A DNA stretch of 6,580 bases from CAG-488 sp963625295 (GTDB taxonomy: Bacteria > Bacillota > Clostridia > Oscillospirales > Acutalibacteraceae): NCBI GenBank assembly GCA_963625295.1, contig CAVFTC010000093.1:1-6580 (forward strand), read 5' to 3'. Numbering within the stretch: position 1 is the stretch's first letter; the number at the start of each line of letters is the position of its first letter. A program made the translations under genes and the position numbers. Positions 1 through 5,666 of this stretch are shown here, in pieces. The notes under the pieces are model-generated. The model did no database searches. It saw nothing but the letters and a program-made list of their open reading frames with translations, and was not told where the DNA came from.

Positions 1-79
1 TCAAGGAATTTTTGTGCAACATGACGGAAACAGATTCAAGCAAGGCGTGCGCCTCAATTTGTGCGGTGTTGCCTTAAAT
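1..79 (-). repeat. Left copy of an inverted interspersed repeat (cut by the window edge)
   Basis: Positions 1-75 match the reverse complement of 6459-6533 with only two differences, at positions 6 and 25, so this is a recent or conserved copy of one element in opposite orientation. Read on the minus strand it starts with AAGGCAACACCGCACAA and runs off the left edge. Positions 59-79 also match 3376-3396 exactly, so the similarity to that third copy reaches a few bases further, through TTAAAT. The repeat starts seven bases beyond the ylbJ stop codon. The GGCGTGCGCC block at 45-54 is a small inverted repeat, and GCAACA (16-21) is complementary to TGTTGC (67-72), so a transcript could fold. No protein family is recognisable in any frame. 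A MITE-like element is my best guess. Confidence 0.85.
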
Positions 80-108
80 ATTTTATCACATTTTTCTGTC
101 GGTTTCAA
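80..108 (-). promoter_or_regulatory. Candidate sigma-A promoter reading into the left repeat
   Basis: On the minus strand TTGAAA (108-103) and TAAAAT (85-80) are separated by 17 bases. A transcript would start about at position 73, the first G of GGCAACACC in the repeat. The -35 box lies inside the last codons of ylbJ. The right repeat copy has a similar promoter in front of it although the flanking DNA is unrelated, which is the main reason to list this. AT-rich sequence can give such matches by chance. Confidence 0.3.
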
Positions 109-1135
109 GGTTAATGTCGATTATGGTAAAAGCACCGAGAATAAGCATGGCGACCGAAGCGGGCACGGAAACGGAATAGGGCTTCACGACCACATCGGAA
201 AGGCTCGAAAAAGCCTGAGCCTCGCACGGAAAAATCCTGAAAAGCAAAAACGATATCGGCAGCACGGCAAGGCAGTTGACCGCTCTTGAAAGCCAAAATT
301 CCGGTAAGCTCATGCCGATTTTTTTGATGTAAGGCAAAAGCTGCATATGAACGGCAAAGCCCGACCAGCATAAGACTGGGGCGATGAGATAAACAGGCAA
401 ACGCTCGGCAGCAAATGAGCAGCCGCTCGTTACCTCCGACATAATAGCAACGGTATTGAACACGGAGCTTTTTTCAGCAAGCTTTGTCAAGAAAGGATTG
501 AAAGCCGAAAAGAGCAGAATCCATGCGCAGATGTTCAGCATTGCGTCCGTTGCATACGAAACTGAAACCGTCAGCACAGACGCATTGATTTTATAATTTT
601 TTATCTCACTTTTTCCGTCGTTTTTCTTTGAAAAAAATCTTGAGAAAAATCCGACCGAAAGTGCCGCTAAGGTCTGGGAAGCGAATAAAATTATACCACA
701 TTTTTTGCTTGAAAGTATTCCCGCTCCGACTGCGCCGATGACAAAGGCAGGACCCGAATTAACGCAGAACCACAGCATCCTTTTGGCTTGCGTCGCAGAA
801 AGACGACCGTCCTCATACAGCTGCGATATCATTCTTGCCCCAACGGGAAAGCCGCCGACAAGGCTCATTATTATTGCGCACGCCGAGCAGCCGGGAAGCC
901 TGAACAATTTCTCCGTCAGCGGAGAAAGAAATTTGCCGACGGCATAGCCAAGCTCCGAGCGCACAATAAAATCCGAAAAAATCATAAAGGGAAAAAGCGA
1001 CGGAATAACCGTTTCGCCGCAAAGAAAAAGTCCGTTTCGCACGCCCTCGCCCATTGAGGATGGAGCGGAGAAAAAAAGTATGATAAAACCGACCGAGGCA
1101 GCCGACAAAAAAATAATTTTTTTGTAATTATTCAA
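86..1135 (-). CDS. ylbJ: Sporulation integral membrane protein YlbJ / SpoVV (dipicolinate transport into forespore)
   Basis: In Bacillus subtilis this protein (renamed SpoVV) sits in the outer forespore membrane during sporulation and is needed to move dipicolinic acid from mother cell to forespore. The protein here is about 349 residues, shorter than the roughly 400 of B. subtilis, and strongly hydrophobic with many membrane segments. Family signatures, counted from the chosen start, are GGFPVGA at 94-100, NSGPAFVIG at 126-134, EVTSGC at 234-239 and GFAVHMQ at 259-265. I chose the TTG at 1135 because GGGTGAT (1146-1140) gives a Shine-Dalgarno at good spacing; a GTG at 1144 in the same frame is the alternative and adds three residues. 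The reading frame is open up to 1495, but that extra part is the antisense of yqfC. It is divergent from yqfC-yqfD. No terminator is visible before the left repeat. Confidence 0.88.
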   Translation of the reverse strand: MNNYKKIIFLSAASVGFIILFFSAPSSMGEGVRNGLFLCGETVIPSLFPFMIFSDFIVRSELGYAVGKFLSPLTEKLFRLPGCSACAIIMSLVGGFPVGARMISQLYEDGRLSATQAKRMLWFCVNSGPAFVIGAVGAGILSSKKCGIILFASQTLAALSVGFFSRFFSKKNDGKSEIKNYKINASVLTVSVSYATDAMLNICAWILLFSAFNPFLTKLAEKSSVFNTVAIMSEVTSGCSFAAERLPVYLIAPVLCWSGFAVHMQLLPYIKKIGMSLPEFWLSRAVNCLAVLPISFLLFRIFPCEAQAFSSLSDVVVKPYSVSVPASVAMLILGAFTIIDINLETDRKM

Positions 1136-1193
1136 GAAAATCACCCGTAAATATATATGAGACGAAAACTTTATTATGATAGGGTGATACAGG
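1136..1193. promoter_or_regulatory. Divergent sporulation promoter region between ylbJ and yqfC
   Basis: Both flanking operons are sigma-E (mother cell) genes in B. subtilis, so a sigma-E promoter is expected here. On the minus strand TCATAAT (1179-1173) and CATATATAT (1159-1151) are spaced 13 bases apart and resemble the sigma-E -35 and -10 elements. That start would fall at about 1144-1146, so the ylbJ Shine-Dalgarno would lie at the very 5' end of the message, which weakens the assignment. I see no equally good sigma-E match for yqfC on the plus strand. The yqfC ribosome site is AGGGTGAT at 1181-1188, five bases before the ATG. Confidence 0.35.
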
Positions 1194-1487
1194 ATGACTC
1201 CGAGAGAACGAAAGCAATACAGCACTCCGCTTGCGCACAGAATTTGTGAAAAGCTGGAGCTGCCCGAGGATATTTTTCGCAATTGCAGCCACATTGAGCT
1301 GGTTTCAAGCTGCTGTGCAATGGTGGACGGCTGCAAAAGCGTCATGGAATATGACGACACAATCATCAAGCTGAATCTCGGAAAAAGCAGCGTAAAATTC
1401 ACGGGATATGATTTAACGATCAAGTCGCTCTCGCTTGAGCAGGCAATGATTGAGGGTAAAATCATTTCGCTGGAATTTGTCGATTGA
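1194..1487 (+). CDS. yqfC: Sporulation protein YqfC (YabP/YqfC family)
   Basis: This small protein of 97 residues belongs to the YabP/YqfC sporulation family. The expected pattern is present: a short helical N-terminus, then beta-rich sequence with IELVSSCCAMVDGCKSVMEY (34-53), a strand with KLNLGKSSVKFTGYDLTI (59-76) and a final short segment ending EGKIISLEF. In Bacillus it is made in the mother cell under sigma-E together with YqfD, and its molecular role is unknown. No signal peptide or membrane segment is visible, so it is probably cytosolic or peripheral. The ATG at 1194 follows AGGGTGAT at good spacing. It is the first gene of a two-gene operon: its stop codon overlaps the GAGGG ribosome site of yqfD and only nine bases separate the two reading frames, so the two are likely translationally coupled. 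Confidence 0.9.
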   Translation: MTPRERKQYSTPLAHRICEKLELPEDIFRNCSHIELVSSCCAMVDGCKSVMEYDDTIIKLNLGKSSVKFTGYDLTIKSLSLEQAMIEGKIISLEFVD

Positions 1488-1496
1488 GGGTTCACT

Positions 1497-2660
1497 ATGA
1501 TTTTCAGTCTTTTTCATTTGATTTTCGGCTGTGTTTATTTTACTGCCGACGGCGGTTTTGCCGAAAGATTTATCAACATTTGCACCGCCCTCGGAATTCA
1601 GCTTTGGGGAATAAAAAGGAAATCCTACGGACTGACGGCGTGCACAACGATTGACGGCTACAGAAAAATAAAAAAAGCCGCCCGTTCAAGCGGCATGAGG
1701 GTGCGGATAAGGAAAAAGGTCGGGCTTCCGTTTGTAATCAGAAAATATGAAAGCCACACAGGACTTTTTGTCGGCTTTTTCGCAGTGCTCTTGATTCTTT
1801 CGATCATGTCCGACCGCATTTGGGTAGTTAACATTAACGGAAATACAACCGTTGACAGTGAAAAAATCGCCGAGGTTTTCTCCGACGCAGGATTAAGAAT
1901 CGGCGTCAAGAAAAATAAATTTGACGCAAGCGACATCAACTCCGACGCCGTTTTGAGCATCGGCGAGCTTTCGTGGGCGTCGATCAATATCGACGGCTCG
2001 GTTGCCGAGATTGAGGTCAGAGAGGCTATGCACAGACCGAGCCTTGAAAAATACTACGGCACTTCAAACCTTGTCGCATCAAAGGACGGACAGGTTGAAA
2101 TCATCGAGCCGTACAAAGGCTCGGCAGCCGTCAAGAGCGGTCAAACGGTTATGCAGGGCAGCCTGCTCGTCAGCGGAATCAGCCATGTAAAAAGCGGAAT
2201 GTCGGTATTCAACGACGCCGACGGCTATGTTGTCGCACGAACAAAAATAAGCGTCAGCGTTCCGATTGAAACCGATTTTGTTGAATTAAAGCCGAAAACG
2301 CAAAGGGTGTATTCACTGTATTTTCTCGGCAAGGAAATTTCGCTTTCAAAAAAGCGCAGTGCCGATATTGTTTATCGTCACAAATCATGGCTTTATATCA
2401 ACAAAATCAAAATGCCGTTCGGAATTTTTTACACGCAGTATACCGATTTTGAGGAGGAAAATCAAACGGCGGGCAGAAGCTTTTCCGAGCTTTCAGCACT
2501 CAACGATTATGCGCTGAAAAGCTACAATGAAACGCTTCATGCACAGATCATTTCGCAAAAGGTTGAGATAAAAAACGGAGCGGTAACCGGCGAATACAGC
2601 GCATTTGAAAATATCGGAAAGCGAGTTCCGTTTGAAACGGAGGAAACGCCGACCGATTAA
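1497..2660 (+). CDS. yqfD: Sporulation protein YqfD
   Basis: The 387-residue product matches the YqfD sporulation family in length and layout. A soluble N-terminal part (1-85) carries a basic stretch, RVRIRKKVGLPFVIRKY (68-84). One membrane segment follows at about 88-105. A POTRA-like region begins with IWVVNINGNTTVDSEKI (108-124), the kind of extracytoplasmic fold seen in FtsQ-type proteins; this comparison is mine by pattern. Next comes an outer part with DGQVEIIEPYKGSAAVKSGQ (197-216), which looks like a barrel-sandwich segment. In B. subtilis yqfD is a sigma-E gene whose loss impairs spore formation or resistance. Translation starts at ATG 1497 behind GAGGG (1486-1490), which overlaps the yqfC stop. 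In Bacillus the next gene is phoH (yqfE); here the operon ends and meets folT head-on, with the two stop codons overlapping in TTAA (2657-2660) and no terminator visible. Confidence 0.92.
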   Translation: MIFSLFHLIFGCVYFTADGGFAERFINICTALGIQLWGIKRKSYGLTACTTIDGYRKIKKAARSSGMRVRIRKKVGLPFVIRKYESHTGLFVGFFAVLLILSIMSDRIWVVNINGNTTVDSEKIAEVFSDAGLRIGVKKNKFDASDINSDAVLSIGELSWASINIDGSVAEIEVREAMHRPSLEKYYGTSNLVASKDGQVEIIEPYKGSAAVKSGQTVMQGSLLVSGISHVKSGMSVFNDADGYVVARTKISVSVPIETDFVELKPKTQRVYSLYFLGKEISLSKKRSADIVYRHKSWLYINKIKMPFGIFYTQYTDFEEENQTAGRSFSELSALNDYALKSYNETLHAQIISQKVEIKNGAVTGEYSAFENIGKRVPFETEETPTD

Positions 2661-3175
2661 GCAAGCTTAACCTTTTGCACCAATTTTGCACGGTCGAGCG
2701 CAAGCTCGGCAAAAATTATCTCAACGACGCTCATGACGACAAGCTGTATCGCCCTTGTTGCGAGCAGGGCGGTGAAAGCCTTTGTGTAAAGCAACGAAAT
2801 AAACAGCGTGTTGAGAAAAAAGCCGCAAACCAGTTGAGTTGAAATAACGGCGAGAACTATTCTCGGAAAATTGCATTTTTTGTAAAGCAGCAGTCCGAAA
2901 ACAAGCCCGGTTATCGCCGCAGTGGCGGTAAATCCCGGAAAATATGCGCCGGTCGGCATGAGTATCGCTCCGATAAAATCGACGAGCGCACCGACGACAG
3001 CTCCGCCGACAGGACCGGAAATGCAGGCGGCGAGCATGACGGCGACAAAAGCGAACTCAATCTTCGTATTCCAGAGGTTGACCACCGGAACAAGTCTGCC
3101 GAGCACCACGCCTGCCGCAGTCAGCAGAGCGAGAACGCAAATTTGCTTTGTAAAATTTTTCTTTTTTGTGTTCAT
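2657..3175 (-). CDS. folT: Folate-specific ECF transporter S component (FolT-like)
   Basis: FolT is the substrate-binding membrane subunit of an energy-coupling factor transporter; it captures folates and works with a shared EcfA-EcfA'-EcfT module, which is not in this window and must lie elsewhere. The product has 172 residues, normal for S components, with about six hydrophobic segments and basic ends (MNTKKKNFTK and a Lys-rich C-terminus). Family-like stretches are GRLVPVVNLWNTKIEF (26-41), GPVGGAVVGALVDFIGAIL (54-72), PTGAYFPGFT (74-83) and LLATRAIQLV (137-146). The folate assignment rests mainly on the THF riboswitch directly upstream, which fits known folT leaders. ATG 3175 follows AAGGAGG (3192-3186) by ten bases. 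The gene has its own sigma-A promoter and should be turned down when reduced folate is plentiful. It converges on yqfD with a 4-nt overlap. Confidence 0.9.
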   Translation of the reverse strand: MNTKKKNFTKQICVLALLTAAGVVLGRLVPVVNLWNTKIEFAFVAVMLAACISGPVGGAVVGALVDFIGAILMPTGAYFPGFTATAAITGLVFGLLLYKKCNFPRIVLAVISTQLVCGFFLNTLFISLLYTKAFTALLATRAIQLVVMSVVEIIFAELALDRAKLVQKVKLA

Positions 3176-3185
3176 AAAAGCAAAA

Positions 3186-3218
3186 CCTCCTTATTACCCG
3201 TTTTGAATAATAAGGAGG
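3186..3218 (-). promoter_or_regulatory. Shine-Dalgarno-sequestering hairpin (riboswitch expression platform)
   Basis: In the folT leader CCTCCTTATTA (minus strand, 3218-3208) is perfectly complementary to TAATAAGGAGG (3196-3186), giving an 11-bp stem with an 11-nt loop. The second arm holds the entire folT Shine-Dalgarno AAGGAGG, so the hairpin must block translation when formed. The stem is followed by TTTTGCTTTT, so it might also act as a weak terminator. A hexamer of the aptamer core, GGGGAG, could pair with CTCCTT of the anti-SD arm (two G-U pairs). This is a possible ON-state competitor that ligand binding would remove; that mechanism is inference. Confidence 0.8.
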
Positions 3219-3234
3219 CCTAAAGTCGCATTAT

Positions 3235-3335
3235 TACTCAGCGGGATGCGACAGAAGAACCGCAAGAAATCTTTTCGTCCGATGGACAACTCCCCGTTCC
3301 TTCGGCACTTAACGCTCATCTGTCTACTCTGAACA
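3235..3335 (-). ncRNA. Tetrahydrofolate (THF) riboswitch aptamer
   Basis: On the minus strand the leader contains the hallmark strings of the THF riboswitch: AGAGTAGA (3331-3324), then GCGTTAAGTG, then GAACGGGGAGTTGTC. P1 is formed by TGTTCAG (3335-3329) and CTGAGTA (3241-3235), seven pairs including two wobbles. P2 starts with ACAGA paired to TCTGT. P3 is closed by CCGA and TCGG around the conserved GAANGGG loop. The class binds reduced folates and usually regulates folT or folate-synthesis genes, mostly at the level of translation, which fits the adjacent hairpin over the Shine-Dalgarno. A competing hairpin is visible: GTCGCAT (3252-3246) can pair with ATGCGAC (3231-3225), which would destroy P1 and the base of P2. 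Confidence 0.95.
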
Positions 3336-3340
3336 GTGCT

Positions 3341-3368
3341 ATTATATAACAAATATAAAAATTGTCAA
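3341..3368 (-). promoter_or_regulatory. Sigma-A promoter of the folT riboswitch leader
   Basis: On the minus strand a perfect TTGACA (3368-3363) and a perfect TATAAT (3346-3341) are spaced 16 bases apart. The predicted start, about 3334, coincides with the 5' strand of riboswitch P1. The -35 box begins only a few bases beyond the stop codon of the upstream glycosyltransferase gene, so folT is an independent unit, although no terminator stops read-through from upstream. Confidence 0.85.
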
Positions 3369-3371
3369 CAG

Positions 3372-4307
3372 TTAATTGTGCGGTGTTGCCTTAAATCCCT
3401 CTACCTTCATGTAATCCTTGGATTTATATTTGATAAAGACGGTCAGTGCTGCACCGAACGGAATTGCAAGCACGGTCAAAAGCTTCTTGGGCGACTCGGA
3501 AACAAAGTGCCTGTTTTTCATCAGAATCGAGCTTGAAACATAGTGGATACAGTTTCTCACAACATCCTTGGGCTGAGGAAAAGCGGTCATGTCGAATTTT
3601 CTCAAGAAAGCGAAGCCCTGCGGATTTTTGAGATATTGGCGGTACATATTCGTGCTTGATCCGTCCGCCATGTATTCGACAACGCAAACCGGCTCGTTCA
3701 TGATTATCAGCGTATATTCAAGGTCGGCAAGCGTGTATTTATACGAAAGCGGAACATATTTTTCGCCCGGAAAGGTTGGGTAAGGCGGAAAGCTTTTCAT
3801 GATATCGGTTCGGTAAATTATCTTTTTGTCTCCTCTGCCGCCCCGCTGATAATACGAATAAAATGTCGTGTCAAATCGGTCGGTTTCAAGCTCCTTGCCG
3901 ATAACCTTGCCGTTGTCAAAAATGTCAAGAGCCAGAATCCCGGCATATTTCTCACTGCCGTATTTTTTCCAGCAATTCACGATTTTTTCGACCGCATCAT
4001 CGGTCATGTAATCGTCGGAATCTATGCAGGTGTTCAGCTCCGTGTCAATATTTTCATAAGCGGTGTTGTGCGCCGTGTGCATTCCGCCATTTTCTTTGTA
4101 AACATAGCGAATCTCAAAGCCGTTGTCGGGCACAGCCTGCCATTTTTTTATAAGCTCGGCGGTGTTGTCGGTCGAGCCGTCGTCAACAACGAGCCACACA
4201 AAATCCTTCAAGCTCTGACGGCGCAGGCTCTCATAGCATTTGTGAATCGTATAGGCTCGGTTATATGCCGGCGTGAACACCGTTAAGGTTTTCTTTTGCG
4301 CTTCCAT
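3372..4307 (-). CDS. Family 2 glycosyltransferase (GT-A fold, SpsA/WcaA type)
   Basis: The product is a 311-residue inverting-type glycosyltransferase that would transfer a sugar from a nucleotide-sugar to a cell-envelope or extracellular glycan at the cytoplasmic membrane; donor and acceptor cannot be read from sequence. The GT-A nucleotide-binding half is clear: PAYNR at 13-17, VVDDGSTDNT at 40-49, ENGGMHTAHN at 72-81 and the metal-binding DSDD at 96-99. The C-terminal half is less conserved (DGSSTNMYRQYLKNPQGF at 215-232) and ends with a hydrophobic segment at about 277-293 followed by basic residues, possibly a membrane anchor. ATG 4307 follows GGGAGGG at good spacing. The last seven codons (FKATPHN) are encoded by a 21-nt repeat remnant, so the native C-terminus may have been replaced. 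No other glycan genes are nearby. It lies downstream of fucO beyond a terminator. Confidence 0.9.
   Translation of the reverse strand: MEAQKKTLTVFTPAYNRAYTIHKCYESLRRQSLKDFVWLVVDDGSTDNTAELIKKWQAVPDNGFEIRYVYKENGGMHTAHNTAYENIDTELNTCIDSDDYMTDDAVEKIVNCWKKYGSEKYAGILALDIFDNGKVIGKELETDRFDTTFYSYYQRGGRGDKKIIYRTDIMKSFPPYPTFPGEKYVPLSYKYTLADLEYTLIIMNEPVCVVEYMADGSSTNMYRQYLKNPQGFAFLRKFDMTAFPQPKDVVRNCIHYVSSSILMKNRHFVSESPKKLLTVLAIPFGAALTVFIKYKSKDYMKVEGFKATPHN
3376..3396 (-). repeat. Third, short copy of the repeat end inside the glycosyltransferase 3' end
   Basis: These 21 bases are identical to 59-79 and share the 17-base core AAGGCAACACCGCACAA with the right copy. Similarity stops on the inner side right after CACAA, so only the element's terminus is present. 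It lies in the same orientation as the left copy and supplies the final codons of the glycosyltransferase just before the folT promoter. Confidence 0.75.
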
Positions 4308-4336
4308 ATGTTACCCTCCCGACAAAGACAATATCG

Positions 4337-4365
4337 AAAAATCCGCCGGGTAAAGCCCGACGGAT
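4337..4365 (-). terminator. Rho-independent terminator downstream of fucO
   Basis: On the minus strand ATCCGTCGGG and CCCGGCGGAT form a 10-bp GC-rich stem (one wobble) around the loop CTTTA, followed by a run of T. It lies about 25 bases beyond the fucO stop codon and about 30 before the glycosyltransferase start. The T tract is short and then broken by CG, so some read-through is likely. Confidence 0.75.
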
Positions 4366-4380
4366 GATTACCTCTATTTA

Positions 4381-4409
4381 ATTATACAATCAAATAAGCT
4401 TTTTGTAAA
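4381..4409 (-). promoter_or_regulatory. Candidate sigma-A promoter for the glycosyltransferase, inside the fucO 3' end
   Basis: On the minus strand TTTACA (4409-4404) and TATAAT (4386-4381) are spaced by the ideal 17 bases. The -35 box lies within the last codons of fucO and the start would be near 4374. The resulting transcript would begin with the terminator hairpin and then reach the glycosyltransferase ribosome site. No promoter is visible between the terminator and the gene. Confidence 0.5.
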
Positions 4410-5535
4410 GAGCGGTTATTTCCTCAACGCTCGTATCCTTCGGATTACCGGGACGGCAAGCGTCATCATAAGCCGACTGAGCAAGGAACGGGATATCCTC
4501 TTCCTTGACGATTTCCTTGAGGTCTGCCGGAATTCCTACATCATGCGAAAGCTGCTTAACTGCGTCAATAGCCGCCTTGCGAGCCTCCTCGATGCTCATA
4601 TCCTCTGTACCATCAACGCCCATTGCCTTTGCAATGTCGCGGTACTTGTCGCCTGTTGCCGGAGCGTTATACTCCATAACGGTCGGAAGAAGAATAGCGT
4701 TTGCTACGCCGTGCGGTGTGTCATAAAGCGCACCGAGCGGATGAGCCATTGAGTGAACGATACCGAGTCCGACATTTGAGAAGCCCATGCCTGCAACATA
4801 CTGACCGAGAGCCATTCCCTCTCTGCCCTCTGCGGTGTTCTCAACAGCACCTCTGAGGTTCTGAGAAATGATTTCAATCGCCTTGAGGTGGAACATATCG
4901 GAAAGTGCCCATGCACCCTTTGTGATGTAGCCCTCGATAGCGTGTGTAAGAGCGTCCATACCTGTTGCAGCGGTAAGACCCTTCGGCATCGACGACATCA
5001 TATCGGGATCGACAACTGCGACAACGGGGATATCGTGAACATCAACACAGACCATCTTGCGGTTTTTCTCCGCATCGGTGATAACATAGTTGATCGTAAC
5101 CTCGGCTGCCGTACCTGCCGTGGTGGGAACTGCGATAATGGGAACGCATTTATTCTTTGTCGGAGCAACGCCCTCAAGCGAACGAACATCGGCAAACTCC
5201 GGGTTGGCAATGATAATGCCGACCGCCTTTGCCGTATCCATTGACGAACCGCCGCCGATTGCTACGATGCAGTCTGCGCCGATCTCCTTGAACTTGGCAA
5301 CGCCTGCCTGCACATTCTGAATCGTCGGGTTGGGCTTGATATCTGTAAACAACTCATACTCGATTCCCGCATTTTCAAGTACATCTGTAACCTTCTTTGA
5401 TACGCCGAACTTTACAAGATCGGGATCGGAAGCAACCATAACCTTTTTAAATCCCCTGCCTTTAATTTCATCGGGAATGGCGTTGATTGCGCCTGCGCCG
5501 TGGTAAGAGGTTTCGTTCAGTACAAATCTGTTCAT
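4390..5535 (-). CDS. fucO: Lactaldehyde reductase FucO (iron-containing alcohol dehydrogenase)
   Basis: FucO reduces L-lactaldehyde to 1,2-propanediol with NADH, the redox-balancing step of anaerobic fucose and rhamnose fermentation in the cytoplasm. The 381-residue product resembles E. coli FucO (382 aa) along its whole length, including NPEFADVRSLEG (111-122), VPTTAGTAAEVTINYVITD (136-154), HAIEGYITKGAWAL (198-211) and MALGQYVAGMGFSNVGLG (241-258). The nucleotide site GGGS is at 94-97. The metal ligands are intact: Asp194, His198, His261 and His275, each two positions before the E. coli ligands. ATG 5535 follows AAGGAG about ten bases upstream. It is a single-gene unit with its own promoter and a downstream terminator. 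No fucose or rhamnose isomerase, kinase or aldolase gene is in the window, so the in vivo aldehyde is uncertain; other iron-dependent alcohol dehydrogenases with different substrates are close relatives. Confidence 0.93.
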   Translation of the reverse strand: MNRFVLNETSYHGAGAINAIPDEIKGRGFKKVMVASDPDLVKFGVSKKVTDVLENAGIEYELFTDIKPNPTIQNVQAGVAKFKEIGADCIVAIGGGSSMDTAKAVGIIIANPEFADVRSLEGVAPTKNKCVPIIAVPTTAGTAAEVTINYVITDAEKNRKMVCVDVHDIPVVAVVDPDMMSSMPKGLTAATGMDALTHAIEGYITKGAWALSDMFHLKAIEIISQNLRGAVENTAEGREGMALGQYVAGMGFSNVGLGIVHSMAHPLGALYDTPHGVANAILLPTVMEYNAPATGDKYRDIAKAMGVDGTEDMSIEEARKAAIDAVKQLSHDVGIPADLKEIVKEEDIPFLAQSAYDDACRPGNPKDTSVEEITALYKKLI

Positions 5536-5594
5536 TGATTACACTCTCCTTAATAACCGCTTTTAAAACGGTTTTCTTTCGGCGTGTTTCGTTC

Positions 5595-5610
5595 ATCGTG
5601 CGATAACGAT
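5595..5610. promoter_or_regulatory. Possible operator in the fucO leader
   Basis: ATCGT and ACGAT form an inverted repeat with a 6-base spacer. A second, imperfect 20-base dyad centred on CG overlaps it (5598-5617, with GTG and CAC ends). Both lie at or just downstream of the predicted fucO start, where a LacI/GalR-type repressor would act. The factor is unknown and the match to any consensus is weak. Confidence 0.35.
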
Positions 5611-5623
5611 TACTCACGCTTTA

Positions 5624-5657
5624 ATTATATTATAAACCCAAATTTTGCGGAAATTGT
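5624..5657 (-). promoter_or_regulatory. Candidate fucO promoter
   Basis: On the minus strand two overlapping TATAAT hexamers (5634-5629 and 5629-5624) give a strong -10 region. At 17-base spacing the -35 positions read ACAATT or TTCCGC, both poor, so activation may be needed. The predicted start is near 5617-5622, leaving a leader of about 80 nt. That leader contains a short AACCG/CGGTT hairpin (5555-5573) before the ribosome site. Confidence 0.45.
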
Positions 5658-5666
5658 GACATTTTT

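Noticed and set aside
14..289. Plus-strand open frame of 91 codons starting in the left repeat
   Set aside because: It lies half in the repeat and half antisense to ylbJ, and its product has low-complexity, charged composition with no recognisable domain.
1145..1495. N-terminal extension of the ylbJ frame up to 1495
   Set aside because: The extra residues are the exact antisense of yqfC and of the divergent promoter region; real YlbJ proteins begin shortly before the first membrane segment.
2695..2708. CGAGC-GCAA-GCTCG hairpin as terminator of yqfD
   Set aside because: The GNRA-capped stem is only 5 bp, has no T tract on the plus strand and lies inside the folT coding region.
4888..5244. 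Plus-strand open frame of 118 codons opposite fucO
   Set aside because: It is a shadow of the clearly conserved fucO frame, rich in Cys, Asn and His, and lacks a ribosome site.
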